Shown: positions 1 through 6,487 of the stretch, in pieces
Numbering within the stretch: the stretch's first letter is position 1
How the letters are laid out: the number at the start of each line of letters is the position of its first letter
From: Candidatus Levyibacteriota bacterium
GTDB lineage: Bacteria > Patescibacteriota > Microgenomatia > Levybacterales > UBA12049
Reading direction: 5' to 3'
DNA length: 10,731 nt
NCBI GenBank assembly: GCA_023245475.1
Contig: JAHFKF010000012.1
Coordinates: 9,968-20,698 of the forward strand
The notes under the pieces: model-generated
Told to the model about the DNA's origin: nothing
Databases searched by the model: none
What the model saw: the letters and a program-made list of their open reading frames with translations, nothing else
Program-made: the position numbers and the translations under genes

Positions 1-393
1 TAGGCTTTTGCTTAGTTGATCCCCTTTGATGACAAAGATTCCTTCTTTCGGTGCATTAAGTAAATCGGGTGTTGTTGGAAGTGCCTCCCAGATTCTTTTG
101 CTGGTTGTTCCTTTCCCATCCGTGGTAGTAGTCATACCATCAATGGTGAGAATTTGTGGGCGAAGATTGCTCAATCGTGTTCCTACTTCAGGATTCCAAA
201 GGTGTGCAGACATATCTCCCGCAGCAAAGGCTCTATCTATCGCCGCATACTCTTCTCTAGCATCTGGATGATTTCCTGGTTCAAAGGTAATATTATATTG
301 TTTCTGTCCAGGTACTCTTTCACGATGTTTGATTACTGACCCTAATTCTGTCATTTTGCAACCAGTATATACTAAATGTCCTCTTTTTGCCAT
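1..393 (-). CDS. Hypothetical protein, 5' part only (runs off left edge)
   Basis: I do not recognise this family. Reading leftwards from an ATG at 391-393, the frame stays open for 131 codons to the window edge, so the C-terminus is missing. The protein begins MAKRGHLVYTGCKM and continues with a mixed, soluble-looking composition (PGNHPDAREEYAAIDRAF, then TIDGMTTTTDGKGTT). There is no signal peptide or membrane segment, so it is probably cytoplasmic. The opposite-strand frames over the same bases have no protein-like composition and look like shadows. A TACAAT -10-like box on the minus strand (419-424) lies about 25 bases upstream without a convincing -35, and no Shine-Dalgarno is visible. 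It is divergent from the GH16 gene with only 79 bp between the start codons. Coding status is likely; function is unknown. Confidence 0.6.
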   Translation of the reverse strand, partial: MAKRGHLVYTGCKMTELGSVIKHRERVPGQKQYNITFEPGNHPDAREEYAAIDRAFAAGDMSAHLWNPEVGTRLSNLRPQILTIDGMTTTTDGKGTTSKRIWEALPTTPDLLNAPKEGIFVIKGDQLSKSL

Positions 394-437
394 TGATACA
401 GAAGCAGTTCTTTAGTTTATTGTAGAAAAATTCGGGC

Positions 438-466
438 TTGTAGTTTCGAGCTTTGATGCTTACAAT
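438..466 (+). promoter_or_regulatory. Sigma70-type promoter of the GH16 gene
   Basis: TTGTAG (438-443) and TACAAT (461-466) are separated by exactly 17 bp. A start 7 bases after the -10 falls on base 473, the first base of the GTG start codon, so the transcript would be leaderless. An imperfect inverted repeat ACAAT-GCT-ATTGT (462-474) overlaps the -10 and the start. Confidence 0.55.
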
Positions 467-472
467 GCTATT

Positions 473-2194
473 GTGACTAAAAAAACTAAGAAACCATTTA
501 AGACGCCTCTCCTCTTAGGGCTTCTCTTTTTAGCTATCAGTACCCCTTTTGTAGTTGTTGCCTCTATGAGAGAAAACATCAATCAAGCTCAGGCCGAGAT
601 TATATCATCAAACAAAATCTCAACAGCTACTTGGGTTGCTTCTGCGTCTTCGTCTAGTCCAACTGACCCGGTACAAAATGCCATAGATAACAATATCTCG
701 ACACGGTGGAGTGCTGGACAAGCACAAACAAATGGACAATGGTTCCAAATTGATATGGGTTCATCACAGCAATTCAACTCAATCACCATGGACACAGGCA
801 GTAGTAATCAGGATTATCCTCAAGGATATTCAGTATTTATTTCTCAAGATGGACAGAACTGGGGCCGTGTTCTTACAACAGGAAATGGAAATGGACATGG
901 ACAACAATCAAGTATAAAATTCCCACTACAGACAGCCCGTTATCTTAAGATTGTTCAAACAGGTACTTCTGTCAATTGGTGGTCAGTTGCTGAATTGACT
1001 GTCTCAAATGAACCTGTCTCAGCTCTTAATCCCATAGGTATTCCAGGGGTTTGGAATCTTAACTTTAATGATGAATTTGACGGGTCTAATATAGATACTA
1101 ATAAGTGGTATCTCAGTAGTGCAGCGCAAAATGGTGGTTTACAGTGCTATGAACCTGGTCAAGTATCAGTCTCTGGTGGGTACCTGCATCTTTTGTTGGA
1201 GCAAAGAACATCTACCTGTACTGGGACAACTCGAGAGTATGTCTCGGGGAGTATCAATAGTAAGTATACGTTTACCTATGGTGCGTTTGAGGCACGCATG
1301 TATGTGCCAGGTACACAAGATGGTAAAGTAGCTAACTGGCCTGCTTGGTGGACAGTAGCCTGGCCTGCTGTTGGAGAGATTGATGTTGTAGAGGGGCTTA
1401 GTGGTGATTCTTGTTGGTCAGTCCATCCTGAACTCAAAGACCCGGGCGGTTGTGTGTCTCCTACTATTGGTTGGCACACTTTTGGTGCGGAATGGAAAGT
1501 TGGTAGTGTGGACTTTTACTATGATGGTCTAAAAGTGGGCACGGCACAAAATTATACTCCAACCAACCCCAATTACGCAGTGCTGGATAACGCACTTGCT
1601 AGTTGGAGTGGCACTCCTGTTGTACCATCAGATCTGCAAGTTGATTATGTTCGTATCTGGAGTGCTACTAATCCAACATCTACGCCAACACCAACTCCCA
1701 CAGCTATACCTACTCTTACGCCAACTCCTACAGCAAGTTCCGTAGGCGTCAATCTCTTGAAGAATCCATCGTTTGAGAGCGGGCTATCTTCTTGGACTTT
1801 TGTTTCAAGCAACTCCAAATCGAATAAAGCAAGCGTAACAACGAGTACAAAAGTAGATGGTCTTCAATCAGCGTTAGTGTCTATCGCTGCTGCGTCTCCA
1901 ACGCTATGGGCAATCCAGCTTGAACAAGGAAATCTGTCTCTGATTGCCGGAAAAACATACACAATTTCCTTCTGGGCAAAGGCTTCCAACAACAGAACTA
2001 TCGATATCGTCACACAACAACAAGGAGGAAATTGGATCCAATACTATCAGGTAACACCAAGTTTAACAACCGCTTGGACAAAGTATACGTATAGCTTTAA
2101 AGCACCTGCTACAGCTATCAGCTCCTTCGTCTTCAATTTAGCAAAGACAACAGGCAGTGTCTGGATTGACGGTGTCTCTTTAACTGCAAAGTAA
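473..2194 (+). CDS. Secreted multidomain GH16 glycoside hydrolase (discoidin + GH16 + CBM4_9)
   Basis: This is a 573-residue exported beta-glycanase candidate. Visible in order: a Lys-rich N-terminus and hydrophobic core (about 11-30) with a possible signal-peptidase site after AQA (39-41); an F5/8 type C/CBM32-like domain (about 47-180, with NAIDNNISTRWS); a GH16 catalytic domain (about 195-397, starting near NLNFNDEF); a Thr-Pro linker (about 400-422); and a CBM4_9-like carbohydrate-binding domain (about 427-573, NLLKNPSFESG). The GH16 signature EIDVVE is at 302-307: E302 would be the nucleophile and E307 the acid/base. The six-residue, beta-bulge form is typical of laminarinase-type enzymes rather than lichenases. 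W-rich WPAWW precedes it, as in laminarinases. Substrate (a beta-1,3-glucan or galactan) is inference. The start is GTG at 473: upstream ATG and TTG codons run straight into stops, and the promoter's predicted start point lands on it. No Shine-Dalgarno is present. It looks monocistronic, with no clear terminator after it. Confidence 0.9.
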   Translation: MTKKTKKPFKTPLLLGLLFLAISTPFVVVASMRENINQAQAEIISSNKISTATWVASASSSSPTDPVQNAIDNNISTRWSAGQAQTNGQWFQIDMGSSQQFNSITMDTGSSNQDYPQGYSVFISQDGQNWGRVLTTGNGNGHGQQSSIKFPLQTARYLKIVQTGTSVNWWSVAELTVSNEPVSALNPIGIPGVWNLNFNDEFDGSNIDTNKWYLSSAAQNGGLQCYEPGQVSVSGGYLHLLLEQRTSTCTGTTREYVSGSINSKYTFTYGAFEARMYVPGTQDGKVANWPAWWTVAWPAVGEIDVVEGLSGDSCWSVHPELKDPGGCVSPTIGWHTFGAEWKVGSVDFYYDGLKVGTAQNYTPTNPNYAVLDNALASWSGTPVVPSDLQVDYVRIWSATNPTSTPTPTPTAIPTLTPTPTASSVGVNLLKNPSFESGLSSWTFVSSNSKSNKASVTTSTKVDGLQSALVSIAAASPTLWAIQLEQGNLSLIAGKTYTISFWAKASNNRTIDIVTQQQGGNWIQYYQVTPSLTTAWTKYTYSFKAPATAISSFVFNLAKTTGSVWIDGVSLTAK

Positions 2195-2224
2195 GAAAGT
2201 TCACATTATGTTTGTCTTTACGGT

Positions 2225-2361
2225 GATATTGTTTAATATCCAATTGCTTAAATTCGTCAGGAGGATTACAGGGATCTCAATGTTGAGGCCTAGTTAATTC
2301 TTTCATGAAATTGTACCCATATGGAACGATCTTCGTACCTATTTAGCCTCGAAGATTGATC
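2225..2361. repeat. Intergenic inverted repeats, no gene seen (2195-2444)
   Basis: The 250-base convergent gap between the GH16 and Fic genes has no convincing gene. It contains a perfect hairpin GATATT-GTTT-AATATC (2225-2240) and a 7-bp inverted repeat ATCTTCG/CGAAGAT (2329-2335 and 2350-2356). Neither is followed by a T-run, so they are not typical intrinsic terminators. A short open stretch near 2360-2422 is too small to call. Confidence 0.35.
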
Positions 2362-2444
2362 CACAGAAAAAAGTGTTTTAGTAACAGCAATTGAGTATTT
2401 CAAAAAGAAGGAGCTGAAGTAGCTCTTTGCTATGAGGTGATTCT

Positions 2445-3386
2445 TTAACTTTTTTGTTTCTCAATAAAATCATCTAAATCACTTTTTTCAATACGGATGA
2501 ACTTTCCGCCAAGTTTAACAGCCTTTAATTGCCCGCTTCGTACGTATCTTCGTACACTTTCAGGATCTACTTGTAACAGTTTTGCTACGTCTTCTGTTGT
2601 ATAGAATTCCTTTTCAGATTGTGCGGGCATTATTATTGCATCTTGTGGTTTTGCTGTCTCCAAATAAATATCCAAGGATCTATCTACCGCATCATAGATT
2701 AATTCGTAATAAGCATCGAGTTTACCTTGGGTTTGCCCTGTTTCCAAAGCCGTCAGATATCTGTTGCGTTCTTCTTTTTTGATAATTGCTCCCGGATAAC
2801 CTGCCTGCATAAGGATAAAGTTCATAAGTAATCTTGCCGTTCGTCCATTGCCATCGACAAAAGGATGAATCGTGACGAGTTTATAATGAGCTTCTGCCGC
2901 TACTTGCACAGGGTTATCTGTTGTCGTTTGTAGCCATAGGATGAAATCTTCCATTAACTCTGGAACTTTAAGTGGATTAGGAAGAATAGTCGTTGATCCT
3001 GAAATCCTAACGGGTGTATTGCGAATCTTTCCTGCATCGGCATCAATAATTTTGTTTAAAATCATTTTATGGATCTCTAAAACATCTTGCAATTTTATTT
3101 CATTGCTCTTTTTTTGCTCAGCAAGTGTTTGGATAAATGTGAATGCCTCTGCATGATTAATTGCCTCTTGATGTTCTACCATGCTTTTGCCTTCGACAGT
3201 AATTCCTTTTTCAACGATAAGTGCTGTTTCTTGGCGTGTTAAGGTGTTGCCTTCGATTGCATTGGAGGTGTATGTAAGTTCGACACGATACCATTCCTCA
3301 AGGTTTTTTAAAACGCTTTGTGGCAATGGTTTATATGTATCAAGAAGCCGTTTCTTCTTTAAAATAGACAGTAAAACATCAGTCAT
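2445..3386 (-). CDS. Class II Fic-domain protein with C-terminal excisionase-type HTH
   Basis: 313 residues. Fic enzymes usually transfer AMP (or another nucleotide moiety) onto hydroxyl groups of target proteins. The core motif HPFVDGNGRTAR is complete at 174-185: catalytic H174, acidic D178, N180 and R182. An inhibitory-helix motif [ST]xxxE[GN] is seen upstream as SNAIEG (41-46, E45), which defines the autoinhibited class with the helix N-terminal to the Fic core. The flap region is around 130-145 (STTILPNPLKVPEL). The last ~50 residues (261-312, FYTTEDVAKLLQVDPESVRR) form an HTH_17/MerR-excisionase-like DNA-binding domain. It is cytoplasmic and stands alone, with no separate antitoxin gene nearby, which fits built-in inhibition. 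The ATG at 3386 coincides with the predicted transcription start, so the mRNA is probably leaderless. Given the HTH and the repeated sites over its promoter, autoregulation is a reasonable inference. The target is unknown. Confidence 0.9.
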   Translation of the reverse strand: MTDVLLSILKKKRLLDTYKPLPQSVLKNLEEWYRVELTYTSNAIEGNTLTRQETALIVEKGITVEGKSMVEHQEAINHAEAFTFIQTLAEQKKSNEIKLQDVLEIHKMILNKIIDADAGKIRNTPVRISGSTTILPNPLKVPELMEDFILWLQTTTDNPVQVAAEAHYKLVTIHPFVDGNGRTARLLMNFILMQAGYPGAIIKKEERNRYLTALETGQTQGKLDAYYELIYDAVDRSLDIYLETAKPQDAIIMPAQSEKEFYTTEDVAKLLQVDPESVRRYVRSGQLKAVKLGGKFIRIEKSDLDDFIEKQKS

Positions 3387-3392
3387 AATACT

Positions 3393-3421
3393 ATATTATA
3401 CTACTTAATACTACTTGTCAA
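3393..3421 (-). promoter_or_regulatory. Promoter of the Fic gene (leaderless)
   Basis: On the minus strand a perfect TTGACA (3421-3416) is followed after 17 bp by TAATAT (3398-3393); TATAAT at 3400-3395 is an alternative with a 15-bp spacer. A start 7 bases downstream of TAATAT is base 3386, the A of the ATG. The spacer is built from AAGTAGTAT repeats. Confidence 0.75.
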
Positions 3422-3457
3422 GATGTTTTTATTGTATTAAGTAGTCTTAAATAGTGT
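3398..3457. repeat. Putative operator: phased, inverted AAGTAGT half-site array
   Basis: On the minus strand AAGTAGTAT occurs at 3416-3408 and again at 3406-3398, exactly 10 bp apart. On the plus strand AAGTAGTCT (3439-3447) and AAATAGTGT (3449-3457) are also exactly 10 bp apart. The two pairs face each other, and 3400-3411 with 3434-3445 form a perfect 12-bp inverted repeat (ACTACTTAATAC / GTATTAAGTAGT) with a 22-bp spacer. A weaker unit (ATAGTAT, 3394-3388) follows towards the start codon. The array covers the -35 and spacer of the Fic promoter, so a bound protein would block RNA polymerase. The binder is unknown; the HTH on the Fic protein is an obvious candidate. Confidence 0.6.
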
Positions 3458-3522
3458 TTAAGAGATAAAAAGGTACGAGTTGTGCCTGAAGGCTAGTAAA
3501 TTTTGAGGCTAAAAAAGATGTG

Positions 3523-3596
3523 TACGCCCAGAGGGATTCGAACCCCCGACCATGTCGTTAGAACCGACGTGCTCTATCCAACTGAGCTATGGGCGC
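3523..3596 (-). tRNA. tRNA-Arg (anticodon UCU)
   Basis: A full 74-base cloverleaf on the minus strand. The acceptor stem GCGCCCA pairs with TGGGCGT (first pair G-U wobble), the D stem is GCTC/GAGC, and the T arm has the standard TTCGAAT loop. The anticodon loop GTTCTAA gives UCU at 34-36, reading AGA. Oddities: G at position 32, normally a pyrimidine, and a C-A mismatch at 27-43. Discriminator A; CCA is not encoded (ACA follows the stem). Confidence 0.95.
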
Positions 3597-3601
3597 ATTA
3601 G

Positions 3602-3631
3602 GAACTGAGATCTTAGAACGGAGAACTCAGA
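3602..3631. repeat. Three short direct repeats GAAC(T/G)(G/C)AGA in the tRNA-Arg leader
   Basis: GAACTGAGA (3602-3610), GAACGGAGA (3616-3624) and GAACTCAGA (3623-3631) lie just upstream of tRNA-Arg. CTGAG/CTCAG within them can also pair. The function is unknown; they may only be low-complexity sequence or part of the tRNA precursor leader. Confidence 0.35.
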
Positions 3632-3665
3632 GCTACGATGCATACTGCTCGTATATAATAGCTGT

Positions 3666-3694
3666 ATTGTAGCAATTTTGCCTTGAAGTTGCAA
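3666..3694 (-). promoter_or_regulatory. Promoter of tRNA-Arg
   Basis: Minus strand TTGCAA (3694-3689), a 17-bp spacer, then TACAAT (3671-3666). The predicted start is near 3659, giving a leader of about 62 bases before the tRNA. Confidence 0.55.
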
Positions 3695-3695
3695 T

Positions 3696-3725
3696 TTGAC
3701 AAAAACATTTGCAGTAGACTATAGT
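3696..3725 (+). promoter_or_regulatory. Possible promoter of the AI-2E family gene
   Basis: TTGACA (3696-3701) and TATAGT (3720-3725) are separated by 18 bp. The predicted start near 3732 would leave a leader of about 11 bases, cutting into the Shine-Dalgarno-like stretch. Either the leader is minimal or an upstream start is used; a TATAAT lies at 3654-3659. Confidence 0.45.
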
Positions 3726-3726
3726 A

Positions 3727-3736
3727 AGGTGAGGAG
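3727..3736 (+). promoter_or_regulatory. Shine-Dalgarno-like site of the AI-2E family gene
   Basis: AGGTGAGGAG, ending 6 bases before the ATG at 3743, contains AGGTGA and GAGG matches to the anti-Shine-Dalgarno sequence. It decides the start codon and contrasts with the SD-less genes around it. Confidence 0.55.
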
Positions 3737-3742
3737 CCTTAT

Positions 3743-4756
3743 ATGCTACGAGCCTTTATTAAATACCTACTACGAAATCAAGTACTCTTTGCACTGTTTA
3801 TCTTTGCGTTTTGTTGGTTTCTCATCCAGATCCGAGATATCATCGTCTCAATCTTTTTGTCTTACATCATTATGGCTGCTGTCATGCCATCTGTAACGTT
3901 CCTTCGTAAGAAACGTTTTCCAAAATTGCTTGCTGTGCTCATCCCCTACCTTGCAATTGTAACTGCAATTTTCTTGTTAATTGTTCCTCTTGTGCCGTTC
4001 TTTATCACACAAATTCAATCTCTTGTCACACAGTTTCCTATGTTTCTTGATAGGTCAGCAACATCATTTGGTTTTGAGATCGATCCTAAGCAAGTACAAG
4101 GATATGTTGGAAGTGAATTTAGTAATGTGGGCAAAAGTGCCTTAAACGTAACGACGCAACTGTTTGGTGGGTTGTTCTCAGTGATTACCATCTTTGTCGT
4201 AAGCTTTTACTTGCTTATGTATAATGATGCTCTCAAGAAGTCACTTGCCAATCTTTTCCATGATGGTTCACGACCTTATGTCATGAGAGTGTTTAACCAG
4301 GTCAACGATAAGCTCGGTGCTTGGCTTCGTGGACAAGTTTTGTTATGTATTTTTATTGGTTTCTTTACGTGGTTAGGCCTCACACTCATGGGAGTTCCGT
4401 ATGCTTTGCCTTTGGCGCTGCTTGCTGGTCTGCTGGAAGTCGTTCCAACACTTGGGCCAATCCTTTCTTCTATTCCAGCAATCATCATTGCACTGACGGT
4501 TTCTCCAACGATGGCGCTTACTGTCGTGGTCTTTTATATTCTTCTTCAGGCACTTGAAAATCAGGTACTTGTACCAAAGATTATGGAAAAAGCAGTTGGG
4601 CTTAATCCAGTGATTGTCATTCTTGGCATTATGATTGGCGCTAACATCATGGGAATTTCAGGAGCTCTACTCGCAATTCCGTTTATCTCCTTCTTTATCG
4701 TTATTTTCAAGAGTTTAGACAACAAAGACGAAGAACCTCAAGGAAAAACTAAATAA
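3743..4756 (+). CDS. AI-2E family transporter (TqsA/PerM-like membrane protein)
   Basis: This 337-residue polytopic inner-membrane protein belongs to the AI-2E transporter family (formerly UPF0118/PerM). Characterised members export autoinducer-2 or act as cation/H+ antiporters, so the substrate here cannot be assigned. Hydrophobic segments are seen at about 14-30, 31-50, 62-90, 140-160, 197-217, 219-251, 257-272 and 288-322. A soluble loop at about 90-140 is typical of the family. Family signatures are present in the C-terminal half: LEVVPTLGP (231-239), QALENQVLVPKIM (269-281) and GLNPVIVILGIMIGA (286-300). The tail is charged (NKDEEPQGKTK). The length is normal and nothing is truncated. 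A Shine-Dalgarno-like AGGTGAGGAG supports the start at 3743. It is a single-gene unit flanked by tRNAs on the opposite strand, with no strong terminator after it. An AI-2 signalling role should not be assumed in a reduced genome. Confidence 0.88.
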   Translation: MLRAFIKYLLRNQVLFALFIFAFCWFLIQIRDIIVSIFLSYIIMAAVMPSVTFLRKKRFPKLLAVLIPYLAIVTAIFLLIVPLVPFFITQIQSLVTQFPMFLDRSATSFGFEIDPKQVQGYVGSEFSNVGKSALNVTTQLFGGLFSVITIFVVSFYLLMYNDALKKSLANLFHDGSRPYVMRVFNQVNDKLGAWLRGQVLLCIFIGFFTWLGLTLMGVPYALPLALLAGLLEVVPTLGPILSSIPAIIIALTVSPTMALTVVVFYILLQALENQVLVPKIMEKAVGLNPVIVILGIMIGANIMGISGALLAIPFISFFIVIFKSLDNKDEEPQGKTK

Positions 4757-4836
4757 CAATAGTACTGCCCTATAGTGGATTTTTTGCTACATTTTCTCTA
4801 TAATCTGATGTCTGTTCGGGGATAGTGGTATATGGG

Positions 4837-4907
4837 AGCGGGTGAAGGGAATCGAACCCTCGTATGCAGATTGGAAATCTGCTGTTCTACCATTGAACTA
4901 CACCCGC
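4837..4907 (-). tRNA. tRNA-Gly (anticodon UCC)
   Basis: A 71-base cloverleaf on the minus strand. GCGGGTG pairs perfectly with CACCCGC. The anticodon stem GCAGA/TCTGC encloses TTTCCAA, giving UCC, which reads GGA. The D arm is GTTC/GAAC with a short loop, and the T loop is TTCGATT. Discriminator U; CCA is not encoded (CCC follows). Confidence 0.95.
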
Positions 4908-4917
4908 AATGTTTATG

Positions 4918-4945
4918 AGTATAGCAAAAATATGAAAAAATTCAA
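4918..4945 (-). promoter_or_regulatory. Promoter of tRNA-Gly
   Basis: Minus strand TTGAAT (4945-4940), a 16-bp spacer, then TATACT (4923-4918). The predicted start near 4911 is 4 bases from the mature tRNA end. The -35 lies inside the first codons of the divergent membrane-protein gene. Confidence 0.6.
4920..4925 (+). promoter_or_regulatory. Possible -10 of the membrane protein gene
   Basis: TATAGC lies 7 bases before the ATG at 4932, the spacing expected for a leaderless mRNA. There is no good -35, and the box overlaps the -10 of tRNA-Gly on the other strand. Confidence 0.35.
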
Positions 4946-5915
4946 AATCAAAAATAGAGTTAAGCGAAAATACGTGCGTAAAGAAGTTGCCCATCAGACG
5001 TTTTCAATTGCAAAGTCTGGTGTAGGTGTGATTCCGACGCTCTTTATTATTGTTGGCTTACTTACTACTTATATTATCGCGATAGCCCCAACGGATACAA
5101 TTTTCAATAATATCACTATTCCCCTACCTCAGATAACCGTCTCTCTTCCTCACGTTACATTGCTAGGTATTCCAACAATTGATTATTCTCCTCTTAATTC
5201 GCTGCTTACGCAGATACAGACATCTCTTTCTACGTTTGGAAATGGTTTAGTGCAGGTATCAACCAGCATAACTTATAATTTTTTGCGTTTCATCACCAAT
5301 GCATTCGGCTTGTCTGCCATTTGGTTGCAATCTACTGCATTATCAGCATCGATTTTTATTACAGATGCCAGTCAAACATGGCTCGGTGTGATTGGTCAAG
5401 TAGGTGTATCTCTACTCTCTCTTATGAAAGACTATGTGGCTTATTCTTGGCAAGTACGCGTGGATTTTTATACGGCAGTTGGTTCTACGTTTGTTACCCT
5501 TTACGGTTTTATCATTGCTGGAAGCTCTCTCTTTGCTACAACTGTATGGCATATTATTGTTGCAAAGATTCTTCTTGGTATGAGCCAACTTATCGTCGGT
5601 TATCAAGGCTTAGTTTTGTTAGTAGCTACATTGTTGCATTCCTGGATGGCAGCGGTGCTTTGGATCAAGCAGTCAATTGCTGTAGCTGTCTATTGGACAT
5701 TTCTCACGCTTATTATGGTCATTAAGAATCTTCTCGATTTTGGCAATGCTGTACTTGATCTTCTTTTCTTACCGTTTAAATTGATTGGAGCATACTTGGC
5801 ACAAACAAAGCCGTTTTGGGTAGCATTTGGAAAGCTAATCGAACACGCTGCCAATGAATTACTGCTGGGCTTTAAGAATGTAGGACTAGTCACCCACGAG
5901 ATTAGTGGCAAGTAA
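4932..5915 (+). CDS. Hydrophobic membrane protein of unknown function
   Basis: I do not recognise the family. The protein has 327 residues. It opens with a strongly basic segment (MKKFKIKNRVKRKYVRK, 1-17), then a clear membrane helix (about 31-52). A beta-prone, Pro/Ile-rich stretch follows (about 55-90: ITIPLPQITVSLPHVTLLGIP), then long, mostly hydrophobic, weakly charged sequence from about 110 to 300 with likely membrane helices near 183-205, 206-235, 236-262 and 270-290. By the positive-inside rule the basic N-terminus is cytoplasmic. The same frame is open further upstream from an ATG at 4842, but those 30 codons are antisense to tRNA-Gly and give a classic spurious peptide, so I place the start at the ATG at 4932. 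No Shine-Dalgarno is present; the mRNA is probably leaderless. It converges on the VOC gene with only 2 bp between stop codons and no terminator between them. Confidence 0.75.
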   Translation: MKKFKIKNRVKRKYVRKEVAHQTFSIAKSGVGVIPTLFIIVGLLTTYIIAIAPTDTIFNNITIPLPQITVSLPHVTLLGIPTIDYSPLNSLLTQIQTSLSTFGNGLVQVSTSITYNFLRFITNAFGLSAIWLQSTALSASIFITDASQTWLGVIGQVGVSLLSLMKDYVAYSWQVRVDFYTAVGSTFVTLYGFIIAGSSLFATTVWHIIVAKILLGMSQLIVGYQGLVLLVATLLHSWMAAVLWIKQSIAVAVYWTFLTLIMVIKNLLDFGNAVLDLLFLPFKLIGAYLAQTKPFWVAFGKLIEHAANELLLGFKNVGLVTHEISGK

Positions 5916-5917
5916 GC

Positions 5918-6298
5918 TTACTTCTTTCCGTACATTTGTAGGAGGTTGCCATCAGGATCTTTAAATGTCATGCACCATCCGTCTCCACCCAATGGGTCAG
6001 GGAATGGCTCTGCAATAAACTCAACGTTGTGTGACTTTAGCTCTTCATAGGTTTCTTTAATGTTCTCTACATAAAACTCAATCATAATGCGATATGGATC
6101 TTTACTCTTGCCCTGCACTTTATCATGTGGTGCAATCCAAAACCAATTCTCGCCAAAATCAAAAGCAATAAACGTGTCTGTTGGCAACTCGGATGCTTGT
6201 CTAAAAGGTAGCCCTAGGACATCTTGGTACCACTTTGCAAGTTCTTTATAATTATCAGACCAGAGTCCAATTGCTAGTTTAGTGTTATTTATTTTCAT
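5918..6298 (-). CDS. VOC superfamily (glyoxalase/bleomycin-resistance fold) protein
   Basis: 126 residues, the usual length for a single VOC protein made of two beta-alpha-beta-beta-beta modules. Module 1 spans about 5-57 (LAIGLWSDNYKELAKWYQDVLGLPF) and module 2 about 70-124 (FYVENIKETYEELKSHNVEF, then the hallmark FKDPDGNLLQMYG at 112-124). VOC proteins include glyoxalase I, dioxygenases and antibiotic-binding proteins, so the reaction cannot be assigned. Many VOC enzymes carry a metal-ligand Glu near the end of this last strand; here Q121 is seen, so a canonical metal site is doubtful and a binding role is possible. I take ATG 6298 as start; an in-frame TTG at 6304 would add two residues. 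It is a cytoplasmic single-gene unit that converges on the membrane protein gene. Confidence 0.85.
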   Translation of the reverse strand: MKINNTKLAIGLWSDNYKELAKWYQDVLGLPFRQASELPTDTFIAFDFGENWFWIAPHDKVQGKSKDPYRIMIEFYVENIKETYEELKSHNVEFIAEPFPDPLGGDGWCMTFKDPDGNLLQMYGKK

Positions 6299-6301
6299 GA
6301 G

Positions 6302-6313
6302 CAATAATTATTG
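6302..6313. repeat. Perfect 12-bp palindrome between the -10 and start of the VOC gene
   Basis: CAATAATTATTG overlaps the TACAAT -10 and the predicted transcription start. It could be an operator, but AT-rich palindromes of this size occur by chance. Confidence 0.35.
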
Positions 6314-6339
6314 TAACATATCAAAAAATTGAAATACAA
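6310..6339 (-). promoter_or_regulatory. Promoter of the VOC gene
   Basis: Minus strand TTGTAT (6339-6334), an 18-bp spacer, then TACAAT (6315-6310). The predicted start near 6303 leaves only about 5 bases before the ATG at 6298. Confidence 0.5.
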
Positions 6340-6341
6340 AC

Positions 6342-6370
6342 TTGAATAATAGCTTCATTTTGAGTACAAT
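6342..6370 (+). promoter_or_regulatory. Promoter of tRNA-Leu
   Basis: TTGAAT (6342-6347), a 17-bp spacer, then TACAAT (6365-6370). The predicted start near 6377 is about 3 bases from the mature 5' end of tRNA-Leu. Confidence 0.7.
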
Positions 6371-6379
6371 ACATGGTGA

Positions 6380-6462
6380 GCCGTGGTGGTGGAATGGTAG
6401 ACACAGGGGCCTTAAGAGCCCCCGTCAGCAATGGCGTGAGAGTTCGAGTCTCTCCCGCGGCA
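6380..6462 (+). tRNA. tRNA-Leu (anticodon UAA)
   Basis: An 83-base class II tRNA. GCCGTGG pairs with CCGCGGC through one G-U pair. The anticodon stem GGGGC/GCCCC encloses CTTAAGA, giving UAA, which reads TTA. A long variable arm (around GTCAGCAATGGCGT) fits Leu, and the T arm carries TTCGAGT. Discriminator A; CCA is not encoded. Confidence 0.96.
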
Positions 6463-6468
6463 CTCATA

Positions 6469-6477
6469 TGATATAAT
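6469..6477 (+). promoter_or_regulatory. Extended -10 promoter of tRNA-Pro
   Basis: TGATATAAT is a perfect TGnTATAAT extended -10 just after tRNA-Leu, with the predicted start near 6484, 4 bases before tRNA-Pro. No -35 match is seen (that position is in tRNA-Leu). The same nine bases occur at the promoters of the two peptidase-like genes. Confidence 0.55.
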
Positions 6478-6487
6478 TATCGTTACT

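Noticed and set aside
26..339. Plus-strand open frames at the left edge
   Set aside because: They are overlapping frames opposite the longer minus-strand frame 393-1, with no upstream signals and unlikely composition.
1681..1735. Repetitive ACxCC tract suspected as a CRISPR or minisatellite
   Set aside because: It encodes the in-frame Thr-Pro linker of the GH16 protein; the repetition is at protein level.
3398..3457. AAGTAGT repeats as a CRISPR array or phage attachment site
   Set aside because: The units are too short, without unique spacers, and sit on a promoter in inverted, phased order; operator is the better reading.
4761..4787. Possible terminator after the AI-2E family gene (ACT...AGT then six T)
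   Set aside because: Only three to four base pairs can form; too weak to call.
4842..4931. Open N-terminal extension of the membrane protein starting at ATG 4842
   Set aside because: It is antisense to tRNA-Gly and gives the familiar spurious peptide ending ADWKSAVLPLNYTR; the real start is ATG 4932.
6299..6304. TTG start at 6304 for the VOC protein
   Set aside because: ATG at 6298 is in frame, two codons later, just before the first beta-strand, and fits the promoter spacing as well.
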